64,000 nucleotides of DNA from positions 682,001 through 746,000 of the forward strand of contig CATQHW010000002.1 of assembly GCA_958296075.1 (NCBI GenBank), given 5' to 3'. The stretch is from an uncultured Spirochaetia bacterium (GTDB lineage Bacteria; Spirochaetota; Spirochaetia; SZUA-6; Bin103). Of this stretch, positions 54,801 through 62,345 are shown piece after piece; the first letter of the stretch is position 1; each line of letters opens with the position of its first letter. The translations under genes were made by a program, and so were the position numbers. The notes below the pieces were generated by a model. It did not search any database. It was not told the origin of the DNA and saw only the letters and a list, made by a program, of their open reading frames with translations.

Positions 54801-56139
54801 ATGACGCTGCCCGCTCCTGCACCTGCCAGAGGCTGAGGCTCAGGGACGCCGGCACCTCGACGTTGTCGAAGGTGATCGGTTCGTCCTCGGCGACGTCGTC
54901 GGCGGCGACCGCGCCATGGGTGAGCGCCATCGGCACCAGGCGGCCGGCGCGCGCGGCCGCGTGCCGCTCGGCCAGTCCGTACACGGTGTAGCCGCCTTCG
55001 CCGTCGAGGGTTTCTCCCGCTCGCAGCGGCCGCTTCGCGGCGGCCACCACCTCCGCGGCGCGGCAGACGGGGGCCCCGGCGTCGTCACCCAGCACCGCCA
55101 TCCGCGCCAGGCCGAGCGGCATCTCGTGGCCGACGAAGTGCTGCGGCCGGTAGATCATCGCGTAGCCGGAGCGCTTGCCGATGATCATGCCGGTGATGTC
55201 GCCGTAGGAGGCGAGCGACTCGTTGATCTGCGACGTGGGACCGTCGATCACCGCGAACAGGCCGCCGCGGATGGAGCGCTCCACGAAGGTGTCGTCGGGG
55301 TGGATGGCGCTGACCGCCTCCACTACGCCTTCCCGGTCCAGGATGCCACCCCGTTCCTTCGCCGCCAGCACGTCGGGTATGTCGCGCAGGTCGGCGGTGG
55401 GAAAGTGCAGCCCGCGCACGTCGGGCTGCAGGCCGGTCATGTTGGCCAGCGCGACCATCTCGATCGCGTGCTTGGTGCCGTCCAGGAACGACCCGAACAT
55501 CTGCGCGTTGTAGTCCGCGCCGGTGAAGCCGTAGACCCGCGGCACGTCGTCCGGGTTCATCTTGCGAAAGCTCGGCGTGAAGCGCGTGCCCTTGCCGGCC
55601 GCCACCAGTCGGAAGCCGAGCGTGCGCGCCCAGTCGCAGAGCTCCGCGGCCAGCGCCGGCTCGTCGCCGTAGGCCAGGCTGTAGATCACGCCGGTGGCTT
55701 CGGCGAGCTGCCGCAGGTGGTATCCAACCAGCACGTCGGCCTCCACCGTGACCATGGCGAGGTGCTTGCGGGCCAGGATGGCGCGGTAGGCGTGGCGCAC
55801 TCCCGCCTCCACCAACCCGGTCGCCTCGATGACGATATCCACGGGACTGGCGATCAGCGCGTCGGCATCGGCGGTGACCACCGGGGTGCCGGCGGCCACC
55901 GCTTCCGCGACCTGATCGGCGGAGGTGGCTCGCAAGGGCTCGCCGGCCGACGAGCCCGCTTCCGCACCCAGCGCCGCGGCGGCCGCGTCCAGGCGCAGGT
56001 CCGCGATCACCGCCAACCGCATGCCGGGCACGTGCCGGAGCTGGCCCGCGATCTGCGTGCCGAAGGTGCCGGTGCCGATCAGTCCGATCCTGACCGGCGT
56101 GCCCGCGCGCTCGCGCTCGACCATGCGCTCGTACAGCAT
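54787..56139 (-). CDS. Homoserine-dehydrogenase-like oxidoreductase with C-terminal SAF domain
   Basis: 450 aa from the ATG at 56139. N-terminal Rossmann fold VRIGLIGTGTFGTQIAGQLRH, then IVIEATGLVEAGVRHAYRAI, MVTVEADVLVGYHL, a catalytic-type domain (AAGKGTRFTPSFRKMNPDDV) and a C-terminal SAF segment (AAKRPLRAGETLDGEGGYTVYG). This matches the COG4091-type predicted homoserine dehydrogenases with SAF domain, whose substrate is unsettled. Its last codons (SSTPD) fall within the 44-bp repeat, so the cassette begins exactly at its 3' end. Transcription from this gene may also run into the cassette. Confidence 0.83.
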   Translation of the reverse strand: MLYERMVERERAGTPVRIGLIGTGTFGTQIAGQLRHVPGMRLAVIADLRLDAAAAALGAEAGSSAGEPLRATSADQVAEAVAAGTPVVTADADALIASPVDIVIEATGLVEAGVRHAYRAILARKHLAMVTVEADVLVGYHLRQLAEATGVIYSLAYGDEPALAAELCDWARTLGFRLVAAGKGTRFTPSFRKMNPDDVPRVYGFTGADYNAQMFGSFLDGTKHAIEMVALANMTGLQPDVRGLHFPTADLRDIPDVLAAKERGGILDREGVVEAVSAIHPDDTFVERSIRGGLFAVIDGPTSQINESLASYGDITGMIIGKRSGYAMIYRPQHFVGHEMPLGLARMAVLGDDAGAPVCRAAEVVAAAKRPLRAGETLDGEGGYTVYGLAERHAAARAGRLVPMALTHGAVAADDVAEDEPITFDNVEVPASLSLSLWQVQERAASSTPD

Positions 56140-56257
56140 GAAGGAGAGGGTAGCGATACCGCCTCGCCGCCAACAAGCGGAAGTGGCGGGAAGTGGCGAT
56201 AGAGACCTTGTAGACCAGGACGTCATAAGGTAACCTCAAGGCATAGGAGGGGATCTC

Positions 56258-56821
56258 ATGACAAAGATGAAGATTTCGTTGTTCGTAGTGACGGTCGCGG
56301 CGACCGCTCTGGCGCTGGCTGCCTGTGGCGGGGGCGGGATGAAGCCGGGTACGACTCCCGACCCGGCTACCACTCCCGCCTACGTCGGGACGTGGCATGT
56401 CACGAAACCTGCGCCGACGGCACCGGCGGCGACGCTGGAGCTGACCAAAGACGCGTTCACGGTAACGGTAGGCGACGGGATGGCCCCGCTGTCGGCGACG
56501 GTCCAGACGTACGCGACGGTCACCAAGGCGACGGTAACGGGAACTCTTGCCGTAGTAGAGGGCGATATGTATACCCTTACCGTAGCCGATGATGGAGTTG
56601 TCCTGATGTTCGTTCCAGGAGTGGACGCCGCTCAGCAATCATTACTGACGGCGGGCATCACGGGAGCGCTCCAAGCGGCTGATGACGCGCCGGTCACCGT
56701 TACCATCTCTGCCGATGGCAGTACCATGACGTTGTCGGGCGCTTTCGTCGCGGCCTTGCTGAGCTTGCCGGCGGACACGTCGCTGACCGCCTGCAAAGGC
56801 GATCCGTGCGCCGCCACGTAG
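56258..56821 (+). CDS. Small lipoprotein of unknown function (187 aa)
   Basis: Signal peptide with lipobox LALAAC; after the cysteine a Gly-rich linker (GGGG) and a Thr/Ala/Val-rich beta domain (VGTWHVTKPAPTAP; GTLAVVEGDMYTLTVADDG; VTVTISADGSTMTLSGAF) resembling lipocalin-like or beta-sandwich lipoproteins. A clear AGGAGG site precedes the ATG. Two cysteines near the end (TACKGDPCAAT) could form a disulfide. Converges on the outer-membrane protein gene with 7 bases between stops. Confidence 0.72.
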   Translation: MTKMKISLFVVTVAATALALAACGGGGMKPGTTPDPATTPAYVGTWHVTKPAPTAPAATLELTKDAFTVTVGDGMAPLSATVQTYATVTKATVTGTLAVVEGDMYTLTVADDGVVLMFVPGVDAAQQSLLTAGITGALQAADDAPVTVTISADGSTMTLSGAFVAALLSLPADTSLTACKGDPCAAT

Positions 56822-56828
56822 CGGCGAC

Positions 56829-58247
56829 TCAGTAGCGCACGACGAGCTGCGCGAACACGTTGTCCTTGGCGTCGTCTCGGCCCAGCAGGCCCGAGGCGGC
56901 GCCTTCTTTCCACGAATACCAGAGGTTGGCGCCGCCGGCGACCGACACGTAGTCGCTCAGCCGCACTTCGGCGCGCGGCGCCACGTGCAGCGCCTCCTCG
57001 CTGATTCCCCAGGCGCCGGTCACCCCGACGTCGAGCGTTTCGCGGAACAGGCTGGTGCCCAGCCGGCTCACGACGTAGACCGTCGATGCCTGCTCCTGCA
57101 GCAGGTAGTAGTCGCGGAGCGCGGCGATGACCCCCGCCAGGAGCGGGCTGTACTCCGACTTTGGTTGCGCGTCAGCGTGCAGGATCAGCCGGTGATACAG
57201 GGCGGCCGACACGTCGAACGCCTGTTGGCCGATGGAGACGGCGCGGTCCGCCTGCACGGCGTACAGTACCTCCGGCCGCTTGACGTCGATGCGGGAGCCG
57301 TCCGCGTTCTCGGTGAGCTTGAGGCCGGCGTCGGCGGACACCACCCACCCGGCCAGCGCCGCGCTCGCCCCGACGCCGAAATTGTGGGCGCGGTGGTAGC
57401 CCGGCACGACCACGCCCCGGACGACGTAGCGGGTCTCGTCCCTCGCAGCGCGGGCTGTCTCGCGCAGCCCGTTCAGGTCCAGGTCCGGCGTCTGATCGCG
57501 GAAGTACGAATAGGTGAGCTGCGCGTCGACCGCGAACGAGGTAAAGGACAGCGCCGCGTGGACCGAATGCGCCCATTCGGTGAACAGGGGTACGGAAGCG
57601 TTCTCGAACCGGGCGTCCACGTCGTACGCGCCGAAGGTCAGATCGAGCGCGATCTCGTCGATACCCACCAAGTCGGGAGCCAGGAACGGCACGTAGACCA
57701 GCTCGACGCTCAGCGCGTCGCCGAGGTAGCCGGTGACGTGGACCATGGGGTCGGCCAGCGGGCTCTCGAACGCGTCGCCCAGGGCCAGGGTAGCGGTGTT
57801 CGTACGGTGTATCACGTCCAGCGGGCTCAGCAGGTCCACCTTGCCCCAGTGCACGAACTTCTGACCGACCTCCACGTCGAAGGCGTCGGCGTGCACGGAC
57901 ACGTACGCTTGTCGGACGATGAACGCGGGGTCGATCACCGCCGCCTCGCCTAGCCGTCGCTCGATGGCGGTATACGGCACCGCCGCGTGCTCGCCGACCT
58001 GGCCGAAGGCGTACAGCTCGGCGAACGCCGTCAGATCGCCGCCGGCTCCGGCCGCCTCCACCTGCGCGGCCGCGGTCAGCCGCAGCCGCTCCGTGGCGCC
58101 CCGGCTCACCAGGCTGTAGTGGTCGATCTGTACGAAGCCGCCCAGCGACGCGTCGATCTCGTCCGCCGCGGCGTACGGTGCCGCCATGGCAAGCCCGGCG
58201 AACAGAGCCGTCAGGAGCGCTCCGCCGCGGGCGCCTCGTCTCCTCAC
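56829..58247 (-). CDS. Outer-membrane beta-barrel protein (DUF1302-like) of an MMPL/LolA-like operon
   Basis: 472 aa from a GTG at 58247 overlapping the upstream stop (GTGA). Signal peptide GALLTALFAGLAMAAPYAAA. The mature chain alternates polar/hydrophobic strands with aromatic ends (FVQIDHYSLV; AFAELYAFGQVGEHAAV; VDAQLTYSYFRDQ; GGANLWYSWKEG) and terminates VFAQLVVRY, ending in Tyr as outer-membrane barrels do. The segment VEVGQKFVHWGKVDLLSPLDVI resembles DUF1302-type barrels that occur with LolA-like and RND/MMPL genes. It likely forms the outer-membrane exit or insertion partner for a lipid-like cargo. Confidence 0.78.
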   Translation of the reverse strand: MRRRGARGGALLTALFAGLAMAAPYAAADEIDASLGGFVQIDHYSLVSRGATERLRLTAAAQVEAAGAGGDLTAFAELYAFGQVGEHAAVPYTAIERRLGEAAVIDPAFIVRQAYVSVHADAFDVEVGQKFVHWGKVDLLSPLDVIHRTNTATLALGDAFESPLADPMVHVTGYLGDALSVELVYVPFLAPDLVGIDEIALDLTFGAYDVDARFENASVPLFTEWAHSVHAALSFTSFAVDAQLTYSYFRDQTPDLDLNGLRETARAARDETRYVVRGVVVPGYHRAHNFGVGASAALAGWVVSADAGLKLTENADGSRIDVKRPEVLYAVQADRAVSIGQQAFDVSAALYHRLILHADAQPKSEYSPLLAGVIAALRDYYLLQEQASTVYVVSRLGTSLFRETLDVGVTGAWGISEEALHVAPRAEVRLSDYVSVAGGANLWYSWKEGAASGLLGRDDAKDNVFAQLVVRY

Positions 58248-59044
58248 AGGCGCTCCAGATAGCGGTGCGTGAAGTACCGGTCGGGTATGTCGTCCGTGAA
58301 CGACAGCCGCTCGAACGCGATCTCGGAGACGTGCCCGGTCTGGTGGTTGCGCATCTGCGCCCGCGATGGGTAGGCGAATCCGTCTTCCCGGTTCAGTTCC
58401 AGCACCGTCAGTTCCTTCAGCAGATCGCCGGCCAAGTCGTAGAAGACGATCCGTTCGTTCACGAAGTCGTCCTTGCGGATGTAGTGCTCCTCGCGCGAGT
58501 AGCCGAACTCGCGTTGCAGCTCCGGGGTCTTGCCGCGCACCTCCACCACGAAGTGCTGCTCGCTGCCGGGCGCGTCCTCCAGGAGGGTGTGGACGTACTC
58601 CGTAGCGTCGCGGCTGATCAGGTCCCGAAACGTGAAGTCGCTGCCCATGAAGTAGCCGCCGCCGGCGGTGCTCAGATCGACCCGCTTGATCCTGCCGACC
58701 GCCGGCAGGTAGAGCCACATGCCGTCCTCGCCCCGGTCCGCGTTCGAGTGCACCAGGAGCGCCGTGCCGCGCACGTTCGGCGGGAAGGTGAACACGAACA
58801 GCCGATCCTCGCGTACCGGGGAACGCTTCTTCTGGTAGGCGGTGACCCGGGTCACGCGGCGGTCGCCGCCCGGCGAAATGACCGTCAGGGTCAACTCGCC
58901 GGTCAGGTTGGCGACCCGGGTCAGGTCGCCGGACCGTTCCATGATCCGCTCGACGTCCTGGGCGGCCAGCGGCGCCGCCGCAAACGCCAACCCGGCGAGC
59001 GTGAGCGCCGCATGAACCGCGAGCAGGCGCCGGCGGTCGTTCAT
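58244..59044 (-). CDS. Outer-membrane lipoprotein-sorting (LolA-like) protein
   Basis: 266 aa. Cleavable signal peptide (AVHAALTLAGLAFAAAPLAAQ). Then the LolA/LolB-like half-barrel used by the MMPL-linked subgroup: LTRVANLTGELTLTVISPGG, REDRLFVFTFPPNVRGTALLV, DGMWLYLPAVGRIKRVDL, GSDFTFRDLIS, and YIRKDDFVNERIVFYDLAGDLLKEL. It probably shuttles a lipid or lipophilic molecule through the periplasm between the MMPL pump and the barrel. Overlaps both neighbours by 4 bases, so all three are made together. Confidence 0.87.
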   Translation of the reverse strand: MNDRRRLLAVHAALTLAGLAFAAAPLAAQDVERIMERSGDLTRVANLTGELTLTVISPGGDRRVTRVTAYQKKRSPVREDRLFVFTFPPNVRGTALLVHSNADRGEDGMWLYLPAVGRIKRVDLSTAGGGYFMGSDFTFRDLISRDATEYVHTLLEDAPGSEQHFVVEVRGKTPELQREFGYSREEHYIRKDDFVNERIVFYDLAGDLLKELTVLELNREDGFAYPSRAQMRNHQTGHVSEIAFERLSFTDDIPDRYFTHRYLERL

Positions 59045-61299
59045 CGGTTCCTCCCTTGGCCTGCGGGCAGCTCCCACGCCGCGACGAACAGGCTCAGGAC
59101 GAAGGCGCCCGCGATGGCGGCGGCGATCATCATACCGAAGTGGACGGCGCCCGCGAACGAGGAGATCGCCAAGCTCAGGAAGGCGACGACGGAGGTCAGG
59201 AAGCTCATGAACACCGGCACGCCGCTGCCGCGCGCGACGGCGACCGCCAGCCTGATCCCGCCCGTGGCGCCCGCGTCCGACCGGCGCAGCGCGTTGATCA
59301 CGTGGATGGTGTAATCGACGGTGAGCCCCAGGGTGACCGCGATCGCGATCACCGTGTAGTCGTCGAGGTGCACGCCCAACAGGGGCGCCGTCCCGGCTAC
59401 CGCAAGCAGGACGCCGCACGGCGGCAGCAGGCTGAGCGCTGCCAGGCGCAGGTCCCGGAATGCCGCCAGGACCGTCAGAAAGATGAGCAGCGCGCCGCTG
59501 CCGAAGGTGCGCCGCCAGCCGTTGCGCAGCCGCGCGGCGTGTTGCAGCAGATCCTGCACCGGCCCGGTAACGCGCAGCGTCCACGCGTCCGGGAGCTCGC
59601 CGCGGAGCGCCTCCACCCGGTCCTCGAAGTTGCGCAGCGTCCGGAAGTCGCGGTAGCGGATGATGCCGTGCAGCCGCGCTACGCTGAAGTCGGCGTCGGT
59701 GAGCGCGTCGTAGGCGGCCGGGCTGGCCGATGCGGCAAAGAACAGCAGGTACTGGGAGACCAGCCGTTCGAACGCATCGGCATCCCGCGCGTCCGACAGG
59801 AGCCGGGCCGCCGGGTCGCCGCCGTTGAAGTAGGAGTGGATGCGCTCCACCACCGTCAGCAGCGATTGATGATGGCCGACCTCGCCCGCCCCGGCGAGCG
59901 ACCGGTGGGCGCCCGCGAGCCGTTCCAGCGGCGCGCGCCGCACGAATGCGTGTGGCTCGCCGGCGTCGAGCTCGATCGCGAACGGCACCGTGCCGGCGAA
60001 CTTCTCATTGAAGAGGCGCTCCGCGTGCACGATGGTCGACGTCTGCGGGAGCTGGCGCAGTGGGTAGGGTTCGGGCCGGAGCCGGTGCACGTGCAACGCC
60101 GCCAGTGCCGCCGCGGCGGTCAGGATCAGCGCCGCCGCGACCCGGTGGCGGGCGAGCGCCAGCACGACGACCACCAGCGCGCGGCGGATCCGCCGGGTCG
60201 TCAGGAGCGGCGCGGCGTGGCTGCGGCCGGTGCGCGCGCGGCGGGCGCGGATGGGGCCGAAGGCCGGCACCCACCAGAGCGACAGCACCAGCGCCGCCAG
60301 CGCGCCGGCGCTGACGGTCACGCCCACGAACACGTGGGCGCCGCTGCCCAGGCCGACCAGGCTGAGGAAGCCGATGACGGTGGTGGCCGCGGTGAGCGCC
60401 AGCGGCAGGCCCAGATAGGCGCGCGCGGCGCGCGGCGATCCGTCTCCGTACGAACCCAGGTGGTAGCCGGCGTGGATGACGTAGTCGCTGAGCAGCCCGC
60501 CGGCGAACACCGGCAGCAGGACCAGCAAGGGGGTGGTGGTCGCCGCCAGGACCATGAACACGGCCGCGCCGATGCCGGCGGCGGCGGTCGTGGCGGCAAG
60601 CGCCACCAGGACGCCGCGCACGGTACCGAACGTCAACAGGAAGACGGCGGCGATGAGGACGCCCGCGAACGGCAGCAGGGTGCGTAGGTCGCGGGTCATC
60701 AGCCGGGCCACCACCACCGCGATCGGGCGCAGGCCGGTGAAGTGGACGTCGACGTTCTCCGCCTCGAGTGCCCGCTGCAGCACCTCCAGCCGCACCACCA
60801 GCGTCGCGGGCGGGATGCGCGACCCCATCTCCAGGTAGAACGCCACGGACTGGAAGTCGGCGCTCCAGTACGGATGTATCTCCGGGAACAGGGGGTAGGT
60901 GAGCCGCAGGTCCTGCGCCGCGGCGGCGTCGTAGGAGTCCACCAGGTCCGGCGGCACGAACGGCCGCGCCGATATGTCGTCGCCCGCGGCCCTTACCACC
61001 GTGGCGCGCAGCGGCGACGAATAGCCGCGCAGCCCCTCCAGGGCGCCGATGAACGCGTCCACACGGGCGATCACGTTCAGGTTCGCCCGGTCCAACCCGT
61101 CGCCGTCGCGCGCCGACAGGTCCACGGCAAGGGCGACGACGTTGTCGCCCTGGGATGGCAGGCGCAGGTCTGCGTCCGATGCGACCGCGGATGCCGGGCC
61201 GCGGTCGGCGACCGGCTGCCGGATGGTGAGCGCTACCGCCAGGATCGCCGCGCACAGCGGCACGAGCGCCAGCGCACCGATCCGGAGGCCACGCAGCAC
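59041..61299 (-). CDS. RND/MMPL family exporter
   Basis: 752 aa. Two repeats of the RND fold: a membrane helix at the N-terminus, a periplasmic loop (about 35-200), then five helices (LLPFAGVLIAAVFLLTF; GIGAAVFMVLAATTTPLLVLL; AATTVIGFLSLVGLGSGAHV), a second helix and loop, and the final helices (LIFLTVLAAFRDLRLAAL; VIAIAVTLGLTVDYTIHVIN; SVVAFLSLAISSF). The TVDYTIHV segment carries the acidic residue typical of the MMPL/HpnN proton relay. It is first in the operon with the LolA-like carrier and the barrel, the usual set for outward lipid transport. Confidence 0.9.
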   Translation of the reverse strand: MLRGLRIGALALVPLCAAILAVALTIRQPVADRGPASAVASDADLRLPSQGDNVVALAVDLSARDGDGLDRANLNVIARVDAFIGALEGLRGYSSPLRATVVRAAGDDISARPFVPPDLVDSYDAAAAQDLRLTYPLFPEIHPYWSADFQSVAFYLEMGSRIPPATLVVRLEVLQRALEAENVDVHFTGLRPIAVVVARLMTRDLRTLLPFAGVLIAAVFLLTFGTVRGVLVALAATTAAAGIGAAVFMVLAATTTPLLVLLPVFAGGLLSDYVIHAGYHLGSYGDGSPRAARAYLGLPLALTAATTVIGFLSLVGLGSGAHVFVGVTVSAGALAALVLSLWWVPAFGPIRARRARTGRSHAAPLLTTRRIRRALVVVVLALARHRVAAALILTAAAALAALHVHRLRPEPYPLRQLPQTSTIVHAERLFNEKFAGTVPFAIELDAGEPHAFVRRAPLERLAGAHRSLAGAGEVGHHQSLLTVVERIHSYFNGGDPAARLLSDARDADAFERLVSQYLLFFAASASPAAYDALTDADFSVARLHGIIRYRDFRTLRNFEDRVEALRGELPDAWTLRVTGPVQDLLQHAARLRNGWRRTFGSGALLIFLTVLAAFRDLRLAALSLLPPCGVLLAVAGTAPLLGVHLDDYTVIAIAVTLGLTVDYTIHVINALRRSDAGATGGIRLAVAVARGSGVPVFMSFLTSVVAFLSLAISSFAGAVHFGMMIAAAIAGAFVLSLFVAAWELPAGQGRNR

Positions 61300-61314
61300 A
61301 GATCGATGATAGCG

Positions 61315-62247
61315 CTAACAGATCAGGCCGCGTTTCGCCCCCGGGCCGTGCGCGATCGGCTCGTCGCCGATCCAGCGTTCGTCCACCGGCTCGCCGGCGC
61401 GCTGGTAGCGCGTGTCGGACGACACGCGGACGCGGCCGGTGTGGTTGTCCCCCGCGGAGTGCATCGTGTGCATGGTGAACACCAGCAGATCCCCGGCGCG
61501 GTAGTCGCTCATCAGCCAGCGGCCGCCCACCCTTCCGGGGAGCGACACGGCGTCCTTGGTGAAGTGCCCGCCGTTGTGGCGGTCCGCCCACCGCGACTCG
61601 CCGGACACCACCGGCCGCTCCTCCGGCGTGCCGGCGCAGTAGGTATCGACGTCGATACGGCCGTAGGTCTCCCGCACGTCGGTCAGGCGGTGCGAGCCTT
61701 CCAGGATCATCAGACCGCCCATCTCCAGCGGCACGTCGCACAGCGGCGTCCACCCGGTCAGCAGGTCGTGGGTGCCCCGGCCCATGAACACGACGTCGTA
61801 GTGGGGCGGCGTGACGGTATCCGGCCCCGGCGACTTGGCGCGCACCCAGATGTAATCGAAGTGCCGCACCGGCGCCTCGAATATGCGCTCGAACACCGCC
61901 AGCATCGGCGCGCCGAACACCACCCGTTGCAGCGGCCGGTTGCGCCGGCCGGCGTCGTGCGCGGACAGGTATGCAAGGCCGGGTGCCGCGATCCCGTCCT
62001 CCGGCGGGTGGTCGGGATGGAGTTGGCCGGCCGCCGCCAGACGGCGGTAGAGCTCGTGCCCCGCTTCCAGCACGTGGTCGCGCGGCAGCGCGTCCCGCAG
62101 CAGGAGGTAGCCGTCCCGGTCGAGCCGCTCGCGCAGTTCGGCCCCGCTCGCGCCGGCGGCGGTCGCCGCCAGCGTGCCTGGCGGATGGCCGTCGTTTCGC
62201 AAGGAACGGCCCTGATAGGTAAGGTCGGCGGTCGCGGCGATGTTCAT
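61315..62247 (-). CDS. Phytanoyl-CoA dioxygenase family protein (310 aa)
   Basis: Iron/2-oxoglutarate oxygenase: RLDRDGYLLLRDALPRDHVLEAG, metal motif HYDVVFMGRGTHDLL (HxD), LCDVPLEMGGLMILEGSHRL, and a distal FTMHTMHSAGDNHTGRVRVSSDTRYQ with the third His and the Arg for 2-oxoglutarate. Unlike the other PhyH protein at 39 kb, this one shows the canonical HxD...H set. It lies 15 bases upstream of the MMPL gene on the same strand and may hydroxylate a lipid that the operon exports; that link is inference. Confidence 0.87.
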   Translation of the reverse strand: MNIAATADLTYQGRSLRNDGHPPGTLAATAAGASGAELRERLDRDGYLLLRDALPRDHVLEAGHELYRRLAAAGQLHPDHPPEDGIAAPGLAYLSAHDAGRRNRPLQRVVFGAPMLAVFERIFEAPVRHFDYIWVRAKSPGPDTVTPPHYDVVFMGRGTHDLLTGWTPLCDVPLEMGGLMILEGSHRLTDVRETYGRIDVDTYCAGTPEERPVVSGESRWADRHNGGHFTKDAVSLPGRVGGRWLMSDYRAGDLLVFTMHTMHSAGDNHTGRVRVSSDTRYQRAGEPVDERWIGDEPIAHGPGAKRGLIC

Positions 62248-62345
62248 GGCGGCGCTATTATGGCAGGGATGTGGAGACGGCGCGTCCGCGGGTGCGTTTC
62301 CGGCTGTGGACAGCCCACTCCCCGCTCTTCCGCGAGAGATCGGCC

